From the NCBI GenBank assembly GCA_951213105.1, contig OX578146.1, forward strand, positions 50,499,275 through 50,563,274: a DNA stretch of 64,000 nt, read 5' to 3'. The translations under genes were made by a program, and so were the position numbers. Under the pieces are notes generated by a model that worked only from the letters and a program-made list of their open reading frames with translations, was not told the origin of the DNA and did no database searches. The stretch comes from Amaurobius ferox. Taxonomy: Eukaryota; Arthropoda; Arachnida; Araneae; Amaurobiidae. Shown here in pieces: positions 52,503-63,678 of the stretch. The first letter of the stretch is position 1. Every line of letters starts with the position of its first letter.

Positions 52503-53161
52503 ACGAGACGAGCGCAAGATGACAGTCCTCGATCGGATACATATAAATTTAGAAAAATATGTAGTTATCTTAATGAAATATTGTCAAATATTGGTTGTTT
52601 TGGTAGCCATATTCCACGACTTATAATAGAAACTACATGAGGATTGAACGGTAGTGTTGCAGTTTAAGGCTCTTTCTCCCACCAGTTTTAGAGATTAGAA
52701 CTTTCTGCGGGTTAAGCAGTTGTGATAACCATTACAGCATTTGTGCACTTTTCAAAAGTGAATAAAAATATTTCAATTAAAAAACATTACTTTTGGCAAT
52801 ATGTAAAGAGAATCAGGAGCTGTAACTGGATAGAATGACCATTGTAGCATATATACGAAACAGTGATTTACATGAGAAGAATGAACTCTCCCATTTCTCC
52901 GATATATTGCACCCAACAGTTTCCGAACTAGGAACCTACTGCGAATGAAACAGACGTAATAACCATTGTTCTAATAAAACACTACACCACAGGCAGCCAT
53001 GCTGAATGGAAAGTAAATGTCCTCCACGGTAATTCCCTAACAAAAATTAAACACACCTTCCACAGTGACCTTGAACAAATATCCTAGAAACACGTATTTA
53101 ATCAGTATTACATCGGATGGGGAAATATTATACAAAAGAGATTTCTATTCAGTTATATTAC

Positions 53162-53233
53162 GTACCCACCAGGTTTCGAACCTGGGAACTTCTGCGTGTG
53201 GAGCAGACGTGATAACCACTACACTATGGGTAC
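53162..53233 (-). tRNA. tRNA-Val(CAC), C33
   Basis: TCCACAC loop; one variable-region change (GGGAACTT). Confidence 0.65.
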
Positions 53234-53410
53234 ACACGCTGTATGGGAATTAATTGAATTTCTTAGCAACGAAATTCATCTCCTTAGTAAAAACTAAATG
53301 CTATTGCAACGGTTCTTTGGATAAATGCTGCAGAAATATGCTTATAAAAATATTAAATCTCATGAGACTAAAACTTACAATAAAAGTTCTCACACATATC
53401 TTTGGTTCAT

Positions 53411-53482
53411 GAACCCACCAGGTTTCGAACCTGGGACCTTCTGCGTGTTAGGCAGACGTGATAACCACTACACCATGGGTAC
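53411..53482 (-). tRNA. tRNA-Val(AAC)
   Basis: One acceptor mismatch (GAACCC on the plus strand). Confidence 0.75.
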
Positions 53483-53661
53483 ACGAAGTTGATGGAAATA
53501 AATGCATTTTTTAAGAAGGCACATTATCTCCTTTATAGAAATTAGATGCACTTGCAAAGTTTCCATGCATAAATGCTAATGAAATTCTTTTAAATAAATT
53601 ATTCAATATCATTAGAGAATTAAATATACAACAATAATTCTGACACATATCTTTGAATAAT

Positions 53662-53733
53662 GTACCCACCAGGTTTCGACCCTGGGACCTTCTGCGTGTA
53701 AAGTAGATGTGATAAACTGTACACCATGGGTAC
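53662..53733 (-). pseudogene. tRNA-Val(UAC)-like, type b
   Basis: Type b with an extra D-arm change (GATAAACTG). Confidence 0.55.
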
Positions 53734-54393
53734 ACGAGACGAGCGCAAGATGAAAGTCCTCGATCGGATACATATAAGTTTAGAATAAATATGTAGTTAC
53801 CTTAATGAATTATTGTCAAATATTGGTTGTTTTGGTAGCCATATTCCACGACCTAGAATAGAAACTACATGAGGATTGAACAATAGTGTTGCAGTTTAAG
53901 GCTTTTTCTCCCACCAGTTTTAGAGTTTAGAACTTTCTGCGGGTTAAGCAGTTGTGATAACCATTACAGCATTTGTGCAGTTTTCAAAAGTGAATAAAAT
54001 ATTTCTATTAACAGAACATAACTTCTGGCAAAATGTAAAAAGAATCAGGAGCTGTAACTTTATAGAATGACATTTGTAGTATATATACGAAACAGTAAAT
54101 TACATGAGAAGAATGAAATCACACATTTCTCCGATATATTGTACCCAACAGTTTCCGAACATGGAACCTACTGCGAATGTAACAGAGGTGATAACCATTG
54201 TTCTAATAAAACACTACACCACGGGCAGCCATGCTGAATGGAAGGTAAATGTCCTCCACGGAAATTCTCTAACAAAAATTAAACACACCTTCAACAGTGT
54301 CCTTGAACAAATATCCTAGAAACACGTATTTAATCAGTATTACATCGGATGGGGAAATATAATACAAAAGAAATTTCTATTCAGTTATATTAC

Positions 54394-54465
54394 GTACCCA
54401 CCAGATTTCGAACCTGGGACCTTCTGCGTGTGGAGCAGACGTGATAACCACTACACTATGGGTAC
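54394..54465 (-). tRNA. tRNA-Val(CAC), C33
   Basis: One T-stem change (CCAGATTTCG). Confidence 0.6.
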
Positions 54466-54642
54466 ACACGCTGTATGGGAATTAATTGAATTTCTTAGCA
54501 ACGAAATTCATCTCCTTAATAAAAACTAAATGCTATTGCAGCGGTTCATTGGATAAATGCTGTGGAAATATGCTTATGAAAATATTAAATCTCATGAGAC
54601 TCTAACATACAACAAAAGATCTCACACATATCTTAGCTTAAT

Positions 54643-54714
54643 GTACCCACCAGGTTTCGAACCTGGGACCTTCTGCGTGTTAGGCAGATGTGATAACCAC
54701 TACACCATGGGTAC
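54643..54714 (-). tRNA. tRNA-Val(AAC), consensus
   Basis: All stems paired; TTTT about 25 nt downstream. Confidence 0.92.
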
Positions 54715-54893
54715 ATGATGTTTATGGAAATAAATGCATTTTTTAAGAACGCACATTATCTCCTTTATAGAAATTAGATGCACTTGCAACGTTTCCATGC
54801 ATAAATGGTAAAGAAATTCTTTTAAATAAATTATTCAATATCATTAGAGAATTAAATATACAACAATACTTCTGACACATATCTTTGAATCAT

Positions 54894-54965
54894 GTACCCA
54901 CCAGGTTTCGAACCTGGGACCTTCTGCGTGTTAGGCAGATGTGATAACCACTACACCATGGGTAT
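54894..54965 (-). tRNA. tRNA-Val(AAC), extra monomer
   Basis: One acceptor change at the 5' end (ATACCCA). Its downstream flank is of the kind otherwise seen at decayed UAC genes, so it is a recombinant monomer. Confidence 0.8.
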
Positions 54966-55144
54966 ATGATGTTTATGGAAATAAATGCATTTTTTAACAA
55001 CGCACTTTATCACCTTTATAGAAATTATATGCACTTGCAACGTTTCCTTGCACAAATGCTGTAGAAATTCTTTTAAAAAAATTATTAAATAACATTGGAG
55101 AATAAAATATACAATATTAAATCTGACACATATCTTTGATTCAT

Positions 55145-55216
55145 GTACCCACCAGGTTTCGAACCTGGGACCTTCTGCGTGTAAAGCAGATGTGATAACC
55201 ACTACACCATGGATAC
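55145..55216 (-). tRNA. tRNA-Val(UAC)
   Basis: Paired anticodon stem; one acceptor mismatch (GTATCCA). Confidence 0.75.
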
Positions 55217-55708
55217 ATGAAACGAGCGCAAGATGACAGTCCTCGATCGGATACATATAAATTTAGAATAAATATGTAGTTAGCTTAATGAAATATTGTG
55301 AAATATTGGTTGTTTTAGTAGGCATATTCCATGACTTATAATAGAAACTACATGAGGATTGAACGATAATGTTGCATTTTAAGTCTTTTTCTCCGACCAG
55401 TTTTAGAGTTTTGAACTTTCTGCGGATCAAGCAGTTGTGATAACCATTACAGCATTTGTGCACTTTTCAAAAATGAATAAAAATATTTCTATTAACAGAA
55501 AGCAGACGTGATAACCACTACACTATGGGTACACACGCTGTATGGGAATTAAATGAATTTCTTAGCAACGAAATTCATCTCCTTAGTAAAAACTAAATGC
55601 TATTGCAACGGTTCTTTGGATAAATGCTGCAGAAATATGCTTAAAAAATATTAAATCTCATGAGACCAAAACTTACAATAAAAGTTCTCACACATATCTT
55701 TGTTTCAT

Positions 55709-55780
55709 GTACCCACCAGGTTTCGAACCTGGGACCTTCTGCGTGTTAGGCAGACGTGAAAACCACTACACCATGGGTAC
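55709..55780 (-). tRNA. tRNA-Val(AAC)
   Basis: One D-loop change (GTGAAAACC). Confidence 0.8.
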
Positions 55781-55959
55781 ACGAAGTTGATGGAAATAAA
55801 TGCATTTTTTAAGAAGGCACATTATCTCCTTTATAGAAATTAGATGCACTTGCAACGTTTCCATGCATAAATGCTAAAGAAATTCTTTTAAATAAATTAT
55901 TCAATATCATTAGAGAATTAAATATACAACAATAATTCTGACACATATCTTTGAATAAT

Positions 55960-56031
55960 GTACCCACCAGGTTTCGACCCTGGGACCTTCTGCGTGTAAA
56001 GTAGATGTGATAACCTGTACACCATGGGTAC
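55960..56031 (-). pseudogene. tRNA-Val(UAC)-like, type b
   Basis: Standard type b changes in both promoter boxes. Confidence 0.6.
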
Positions 56032-56691
56032 ACGAGACGAGCGCAAGATGACAGTCCTCGATCGGATACATCTAAGTTTAGAATAAATATGTAGTTATCT
56101 TAGTGAAATATTGTCAAATATTGGTTGTTTTGGTAGCCATATTCCACGACCTAGAATAGAAACTACATGAGGATTGAACGGTAGTGTTGCAGTTTAAGGC
56201 TTTTTCTCCCACCAGTTTTAGAGTTTAGAACTTTCTGCGGGTTAAGCAGTTGTGATAACCATTACAGCATTTGTGCAGTTTTCAAAAGTGAATAAAATAT
56301 TTCTATTAACAGAACATAACTTCTGGCAAAATGTAAAAAGAATCAGGAGCTGTAACTTTATAGAATGACATTTGTAGTATATATACGAAACAGTAAATTA
56401 CATGAGAAGAATGAAATCACACATTTCTCCGATATATTGTACCCAACAGTTTCCGAACATGGAACCTACTGCGAATGTAACAGAGGTGATAACCATTGTT
56501 CTAATAAAACACTACACCACGGGCAGCCATGCTGAATGGAAGGTAAATGTCCTCCACGGAAATTCTCTAACAAAAATTAAACACACCTTCAACAGTGTCC
56601 TTGAACAAATATCCTAGAAACACGTATTTAATCAGTATTACATCGGATGGGGAAATATTATACAAAAGAAATTTCTATTCAGTTATATTAC

Positions 56692-56763
56692 GTACCCACC
56701 AGGTTTCGAACCTGGGACCTTCTGCGTGTGGAGCAGACGTGAAAACCACTACACTATGGGTAC
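56692..56763 (-). tRNA. tRNA-Val(CAC), C33
   Basis: Paired acceptor; D-loop change GTGAAAACC. Confidence 0.65.
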
Positions 56764-56940
56764 ACACTCTGTATGGGAATTAATTGAATTTCTTAGCAAC
56801 GAAATTCATCTCCTTAATAAAAACTAAATGCTATTGCAACGGTTCATTGGATAAATGCTGTGGAAATATGCTTATAAAAATATTAAATCTCATGAGACTC
56901 TAACATACAACAAAAGATCTCACACATATCTTAGTTTCAT

Positions 56941-57012
56941 GTACCCACCAGGTTTCGAACCTGGGACCTTCTGCGTGTTAGGCAGATGTGATAACCACTA
57001 CACCATGGGTAC
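56941..57012 (-). tRNA. tRNA-Val(AAC), consensus
   Basis: No mismatches seen. Confidence 0.92.
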
Positions 57013-57191
57013 ATGATGTTCATGGAAATAAATGCATTTTTTAACAACGCACTTTATCACCTTTATAGAAATTATTTGCACTTGCAACGTTTCCTTGCAC
57101 AAATGCTGTAGAAATTCTTTTAAAAAAATTATTAAATAACATTGGAGAATAAAATATACAATATTAAATCTGACACATATCTTTGATTCAT

Positions 57192-57263
57192 GTACCCACC
57201 AGGTTTCGAACCTGGGACCTTCTGCGTGTAAAGCAGATGTGATAACCACTACACCATGGGTAC
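57192..57263 (-). tRNA. tRNA-Val(UAC), consensus
   Basis: No mismatches seen; TTTACAC loop. Confidence 0.9.
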
Positions 57264-57755
57264 ATGAGACGAGCGCAAGATGACAGTCCTCGATCGGATA
57301 CATATGAATTTAGAATAAATATGTAGTTAGCTTAATGAAATATTGTGAATTATTGGTTGTTTTGGTAGGCATATTCCATGACTTATAATAGAAACTACAT
57401 GAGGATTGAACGATAATGTTGCATTTTAAGTCTTTTTCTCCGACCAGTTTTAGAGTTTAGAACTTTCTGCGGGTCAAGCAGTTGTGATAACCATTACAGC
57501 ATTTGTGCACTTTTCAAAAATGAATAAATATATTTCTATTAACAGAAAGCAGACGTGATAACCACTACACTATGGGTACACACGCTGTATGGGAATTAAT
57601 TGAATTTCTTAGCAACGAAATTCATCTCCTTAGTAAAAACTAAATGCTATTGCAACGGTTCTTTGGATAAATGCTGCAGAAATATGCTTAAAAAATATTA
57701 AATCTCATGAGACTAAAACTTACAATAAAATTTCCCACACATATCTTTGTTTCAT

Positions 57756-57827
57756 GTACCCACCAGGTTCCGAACCTGGGACCTTCTGCGTGTTAGGCAG
57801 ACGTGATAACCACTACACCATGGGTAC
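57756..57827 (-). tRNA. tRNA-Val(AAC)
   Basis: T loop changed by one base (GGTTCCGAACC on the plus strand); also in 60556 and 63356. Confidence 0.75.
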
Positions 57828-58006
57828 ACGAAGTTCATGGAAATAAATGCATTTTTTAAGAACGCACATTATCTCCTTTATAGAAATTAGATGCACTTGC
57901 AACGTTTCCATGCATAAATGCTAAAGAAATTCTTTTAAATAAATTATTCAATATCATTAGAGAATAAAATATACAACAATAATTCTGACACATATCTTTG
58001 AATAAT

Positions 58007-58078
58007 GTACCCACCAGGTTTCGACCCTGGGACCTTCTGCGTGTAAAGTAGATGTGATAACCTGTACACCATGGGTAC
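58007..58078 (-). pseudogene. tRNA-Val(UAC)-like, type b
   Basis: Type b; upstream spacer shows AATATATAG for AATATGTAG, shared with 63607. Confidence 0.6.
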
Positions 58079-58738
58079 ACGAGACGAGCGCAAGATGACA
58101 GTCCTCGATCGGATACATCTAAGTTTAGAATAAATATATAGTTATCTTAGTGAAATATTGTCAAATATTGGTTGTTTTGGTAGCCATATTCCACGACCTA
58201 GAATAGAAACTACATGAGGATTGAACGGTAGTGTTGCAGTTTAAGGCTTTTTCTCCCACCAGTTTTAGAGTTTAGAACTTTCTGCGGGTTAAGCAGTTGT
58301 GATAACCATTACAGCATTTGTGCAGTTTTCAAAAGTGAATAAAATATTTCTATTAACAGAACATAACTTCTGGCAAATTGTAAAAAGAATCAGGAGCTGT
58401 AACTTTATAGAATGACATTTGAAGTATATATACGAAACAGTAAATTACATGAGAAGAATGAAATCACACATTTCTCCGATATATTGCACCCAACAGTTTC
58501 CGAACATGGAACCTACTGCGAATGTAACAGAGGTGATAACCATTGTTCTAATAAAACACTACACCACGGGCAGCCATGCTGAATGGAAGGTAAATGTCCT
58601 CCACGGAAATTCTCTAACAAAAATTAAACACACCTTCAACAGTGTCCTTGAACAAATATCCTAGAAACACGTATTTAATCAGTATTACATCGGATGGGGA
58701 AATATTATACAAAAGAAATTTCTATTCAGTTATATTAC

Positions 58739-58810
58739 GTACCCACCAGGTTTCGAACCAGGGACCTTCTGCGTGTGGAGAAGACGTGATAACCACTTCA
58801 CTATGGGTAC
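58739..58810 (-). pseudogene. tRNA-Val(CAC)-like
   Basis: C33, an anticodon-stem mismatch (GGAGAAGAC), a D-stem change (CCACTTC) and a T-stem mismatch (GAACCAGGG). Confidence 0.6.
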
Positions 58811-58987
58811 ACACGCTGTATGGGAATTAATTGAATTTCTTAGCAACGAAATTCATCTCCTTAATAAAAACTAAATGCTATTGCAACGGCTCATTGGATA
58901 AATGCTGTGGAAATATGCTTATAAAAATATTAAATCTCATGAGACTCTAACATTCAACAAAAGATCTCACACATATCTTAGCTTCAT

Positions 58988-59059
58988 GTACCCACCAGGT
59001 TTCGAACCTGGGACCTTCTGCGTGTTAGGCAGATGTGATAACCACTACACCATGGGTAC
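58988..59059 (-). tRNA. tRNA-Val(AAC), consensus
   Basis: No mismatches seen. Confidence 0.92.
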
Positions 59060-59238
59060 ATGATGTTTATGGAAATAAATGCATTTTTTAACAACGCACT
59101 TTATCACCTTTATAGAAATTATATGCACTTGCAACGTTTCCTTGCACAAATGCTGTAGAAATTCTTTTAAAAAAATTATTAAATAACATTTTAGAATGAA
59201 ATATACAATATTAAATCTGACACATATCTTTGATTCAT

Positions 59239-59310
59239 GTACCCACCAGGTTTCGAACCTGGGAACTTCTGCGTGTAAAGCAGATGTGATAACCACTACA
59301 CCATGGATAC
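59239..59310 (-). tRNA. tRNA-Val(UAC)
   Basis: One acceptor mismatch (GTATCCA) and GGGAACTT in the variable region. Confidence 0.75.
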
Positions 59311-59489
59311 ATGATGTTTATGGAAATAAATGCATTTTTTAACAACGCACTTTATCACCTTTATAGAAATTATATGCACTTGCAACGTTTCCTTGCACAA
59401 ATGCTGTAGAAATTCTTTTAAAAAAATTATTAAATAACATTGGAGAATAAAATATACAATATTAAATCTGACACATATCTTTGATTCAT

Positions 59490-59561
59490 GTACCCACCAG
59501 GTTTCGAACCTGGGACCTTCTGCGTGTAAAGCAGATGTGATAACCACTACACCATGGATAC
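59490..59561 (-). tRNA. tRNA-Val(UAC)
   Basis: Acceptor mismatch GTATCCA only. Confidence 0.78.
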
Positions 59562-59740
59562 ATGATGTTTATGGAAATAAATGCATTTTTTAACAACGCA
59601 CTTTATCACCTTTATAGAAATTATATGCACTTGCAACGTTTCCTTGCACAAATGCTGTAGAAATTCTTTTAAAAAAATTATTAAATAACATTGGAGAATA
59701 AAATATACAATATTAAATCTGACACATATCTTTGATTCAT

Positions 59741-59812
59741 GTACCCACCAGGTTTCGAACCTGGGACCTTCTGCGTGTTAGGCAGATGTGATAACCACTA
59801 CACCATGGGTAC
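59741..59812 (-). tRNA. tRNA-Val(AAC) in a UAC-type monomer
   Basis: Gene consensus is AAC (CTAACAC), but its downstream spacer is of UAC type, so the anticodon arm was exchanged relative to its neighbours. Confidence 0.88.
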
Positions 59813-59991
59813 ATGATGTTCATGGAAATAAATGCATTTTTTAACAACGCACTTTATCACCTTTATAGAAATTATTTGCACTTGGAACGTTTCCTTGCAC
59901 AAATGCCGTAGAAATTCTTTTAAAAAAATTATTAAATAACATTGGAGAATAAAATATACAATATTAAATCTGACACATATCTTTGATTCAC

Positions 59992-60063
59992 GTACCCACC
60001 AGATTTCGAACCTGGGACCTTCTGCGTGTAAAGCAGATGTGATAACCACTACACCATGGGTAC
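59992..60063 (-). tRNA. tRNA-Val(UAC)
   Basis: One T-stem change (CCAGATTTCG). Confidence 0.78.
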
Positions 60064-60555
60064 ATGAGACGAGCGCAAGATGACAGTCCTCTATCGGATA
60101 CATATGAATTTAGAATAAATATGTAGTTAGCTTAATGAAATATTGTGAATTATTGGTTGTTTTGGTAGGCATATTCCATGACTTATAATAGAAACTACAT
60201 GAGGATTGAACGATAATGTTGCATTTTAAGTCTTTTTCTCCGACCAGTTTTAGAGTTTAGAACTTTCTGCGGGTCAAGCAGTTGTGATAACCATTACAGC
60301 ATTTGTGCACTTTTCAAAAATGAATAAAAATATTTCTATTAACAGAAAGCAGACGTGATAACCACTACACTATGGGTACACACGCTGTATGGGAATTAAT
60401 TGAATTTCTTAGCAACGAAATTCATCTCCTTAGTAAAAACTAAATGCTATTGCAACGGTTCTTTGGATAAATGCTGCAGAAATATGCTTAAAAAATATTA
60501 AATCTCATGAGACTAAAACTTACAATAAAATTTCTCACACATATCTTTGTTTCAT

Positions 60556-60627
60556 GTACCCACCAGGTTCCGAACCTGGGACCTTCTGCGTGTTAGGCAG
60601 ACGTGATAACCACTACACCATGGGTAC
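60556..60627 (-). tRNA. tRNA-Val(AAC)
   Basis: Same T-loop change as 57756. Confidence 0.75.
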
Positions 60628-60806
60628 ACGAAGTTGATGGAAATAAATGCATTTTTTAAGAAGGCACATTATCTCCTTTATAGAAATTAGATGCACTTGC
60701 AACGTTTCCATGCATAAATGCTAAAGAAATTCTTTTAAATAAATTATTCAATATCATTAGAGAATTAAATATACAACAATAATTCTGACACATATCTTTG
60801 AATAAT

Positions 60807-60878
60807 GTACCCACCAGGTTTCGACCCTGGGACCTTCTGCGTGTAAAGTAGATGTGATAACCTGTACACCATGGGTAC
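60807..60878 (-). pseudogene. tRNA-Val(UAC)-like, type b
   Basis: Type b, same slot as 58007. Confidence 0.6.
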
Positions 60879-61538
60879 ACGAGACGAGCGCAAGATGACA
60901 GTCCTCGATCGGATACATCTAAGTTTAGAATAAATATGTAGTTATCTTAATGAAATATTGTCAAATATTGGTTGTTTTGGTAGCCATATTCCACGACCTA
61001 GAATAGAAACTACATGAGGATTGAACGGTAGTGTTGCAGTTTAAGGCTTTTTCTCCCACCAGTTTTAGAGTTTAGAACTTTCTGCGGGTTAAGCAGTTGT
61101 GATAACCATTACAGCATTTGTGCAGTTTTCAAAAGTGAATAAAATATTTCTATTAACAGAACATAACTTCTGGCAAAATGTAAAAAGAATCAGGAGCTGT
61201 AACTTTATAGAATGACATTTGAAGTATATATACGAAACAGTAAATTACATGAGAAGAATGAAATCACACATTTCTCCGATATATTGTACCCAACAGTTTC
61301 CGAACATGGAACCTACTGCGAATGTAACAGAGGTGATAACCATTGTTCTAATAAAACACTACACCACGGGCAGCCATGCTGAATGGAAGGTAAATGTCCT
61401 CCACGGAAATTCTCTAACAAAAATTAAACACACCTTCAACAGTGTCCTTAAACAAATATCCTAGAAACACGTATTTAATCAGTATTACATCGGATGGGGA
61501 AATATTATACAAAAGAAATTTCTATTCAGTTATATTAC

Positions 61539-61610
61539 GTACCCACCAGGTTTCGAACCTGGGACCTTCTGCGTGTGGAGAAGACGTGATAACCACTTCA
61601 CTATGGGTAC
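61539..61610 (-). pseudogene. tRNA-Val(CAC)-like
   Basis: Shares the anticodon-stem and D-stem changes of 58739 but has a normal T stem. Confidence 0.6.
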
Positions 61611-61787
61611 ACACGCTGTATGGGAATTAATTGAATTTCTTATCAACGAAATTCATCTCCTTAATAAAAACTATATGCTATTGCAACGGCTCATTGGATA
61701 AATGCTGTGGAAATATGCTTATAAAAATATTAAATCTCATGAGACTCTAACATACAACAAAAGATCTCACACATATCTTAGCTTCAT

Positions 61788-61859
61788 GTACCCACCAGGT
61801 TTCGAACCTGGGACCTTCTGCGTGTTAGGCAGATGTGATAACCACTACACCATGGGTAC
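61788..61859 (-). tRNA. tRNA-Val(AAC), consensus
   Basis: No mismatches seen. Confidence 0.92.
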
Positions 61860-62038
61860 ATGATGTTTATGGAAATAAATGCATTTTTTAACAACGCACT
61901 TTATCACCTTTATAGAAATTATATGCACTTGCAACGTTTCCTTGCACAAATGCTGTAGAAATTCTTTTAAAAAAATTATTAAATAACATTGGAGAATGAA
62001 ATATACAATATTAAATCTGACACATGTCTTTGATTCAT

Positions 62039-62110
62039 GTACCCACCAGGTTTCGAACCTGGGAACTTCTGCGTGTAAAGCAGATGTGATAACCACTACA
62101 CCATGGATAC
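62039..62110 (-). tRNA. tRNA-Val(UAC)
   Basis: GTATCCA acceptor mismatch; GGGAACTT. Confidence 0.75.
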
Positions 62111-62289
62111 ATGATGTTTATGGAAATAAATGCATTTTTTAACAACGCACTTTATCACCTTTATAGAAATTATATGCACTTGCAACGTTTCCTTGCACAA
62201 ATGCTGTAGAAATTCTTTTAAAAAAATTATTAAATAACATTGGAGAATGAAATATACAATATTAAATCTGACACATATCTTTGATTCAT

Positions 62290-62361
62290 GTACCCACCAG
62301 GTTTCGAACCTGGGAACTTCTGCGTGTAAAGCAGATGTGATAACCACTACACCATGGATAC
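62290..62361 (-). tRNA. tRNA-Val(UAC)
   Basis: As 62039, indicating very recent spread of this monomer. Confidence 0.75.
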
Positions 62362-62540
62362 ATGATGTTTATGGAAATAAATGCATTTTTTAACAACGCA
62401 CTTTATCACCTTTATAGAAATTATATGCACTTGCAACGTTTCCTTGCACAAATGCTGTAGAAATTCTTTTAAAAAAATTATTAAATAACATTGGAGAATA
62501 AAATATACAAAATTAAATCTGACACATATCTTTGATTCAT

Positions 62541-62612
62541 GTACCCACCAGGTTTCGAACCTGGGACCTTCTGCGTGTTAAGCAGATGTGATAACCACTA
62601 CACCATGGATAC
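62541..62612 (-). tRNA. tRNA-Val(AAC) with UAC-type loop
   Basis: Loop TTAACAC: U32 as in UAC genes but A34. A single substitution of the wobble base could have changed the isoacceptor. Acceptor mismatch GTATCCA. Confidence 0.75.
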
Positions 62613-62791
62613 ATGATGTTTATGGAAATAAATGCATTTTTTAACAACGCACTTTATCACCTTTATAGAAATTATATGCGCTTGTAACGTTTCCTTGCAC
62701 AAATGCTGTAGAAATTCTTTTAAAAAAATTATTAAATAACATTGGAGAATAAAATATACAATATTAAATCTGACACATATCTTTGATTCAT

Positions 62792-62863
62792 GTACCCACC
62801 AGGTTTCGAACCTGGGAACTTCTGCGTGTAAAGCAGATGTGATAACCACTACACCATGGGTAC
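62792..62863 (-). tRNA. tRNA-Val(UAC)
   Basis: Acceptor paired; GGGAACTT in the variable region. Confidence 0.8.
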
Positions 62864-63355
62864 ATGAGACGAGCGCAAGATGGCAGTCCTCGATCGGATA
62901 CATATGAATTTAGAATAAATATGTAGTTAGCTTAATGAAATATTGTGAATTATTGGTTGTTTTGGTAGGCATATTCCATGACTTATAATAGAAACTACAT
63001 GAGGATTGAACGATAATGTTGCATTTTAAGTCTTTTTCTCCGACCAGTTTTAGAGTTTAGAACTTTCTGCGGGTCAAGCAGTTGTGATAACCATTACAGC
63101 ATTTGTGCACTTTTCAAAAATGAATAAATATATTTCTATTAACAGAAAGCAGACGTGATAACCACTACACTATGGGTACACACGCTGTATGGGAATTAAT
63201 TGAATTTCTTAGCAACGAAATTCATCTCCTTAGTAAAAACTAAATGCTATTGCAACGGTTCTTTGGATAAATGCTGCAGAAATATGCTTAAAAAATATTA
63301 AATCTCATGAGACTAAAACTTACAATAAAATTTCCCACACATATCTTTGTTTCAT

Positions 63356-63427
63356 GTACCCACCAGGTTCCGAACCTGGGACCTTCTGCGTGTTAGGCAG
63401 ACGTGATAACCACTACACCATGGGTAC
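63356..63427 (-). tRNA. tRNA-Val(AAC)
   Basis: Same T-loop change as 57756. Confidence 0.75.
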
Positions 63428-63606
63428 ACGAAGTTCATGGAAATAAATGCATTTTTTAAGAACGCACATTATCTCCTTTATAGAAATTAGATGCACTTGC
63501 AACGTTTCCATGCATAAATGCTAAAGAAATTCTTTTAAATAAATTATTCAATATCATTAGAGAATAAAATATACAACAATAATTCTGACACATATCTTTG
63601 AATAAT

Positions 63607-63678
63607 GTACCCACCAGGTTTCGACCCTGGGACCTTCTGCGTGTAAAGTAGATGTGATAACCTGTACACCATGGGTAC
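63607..63678 (-). pseudogene. tRNA-Val(UAC)-like, type b
   Basis: Last tRNA-like copy in the window. Confidence 0.6.

Larger units (their letters stand above)
53411..55708. repeat. higher-order unit 1, 2,298 bp
   Basis: Order of slots: AAC, UAC type b, fossil P, fossil Q, CAC, AAC, AAC, UAC, fossil P, truncated R. It is 2,047 + 251 bp; the extra monomer is the AAC copy at 54894. Confidence 0.88.
55709..57755. repeat. higher-order unit 2, 2,047 bp
   Basis: The basic unit of eight ~250-bp slots: AAC, UAC type b, fossil P, fossil Q, CAC, AAC, UAC, fossil P fused with truncated R. Confidence 0.88.
57756..60555. repeat. higher-order unit 3, 2,800 bp
   Basis: As unit 2 but with three added 251-bp monomers (genes starting 59239, 59490, 59741 and 59992 are exactly 251 bp apart). 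Confidence 0.9.
60556..63355. repeat. higher-order unit 4, 2,800 bp
   Basis: Exact length copy of unit 3; every tRNA start is offset by 2,800 bp. Confidence 0.9.
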
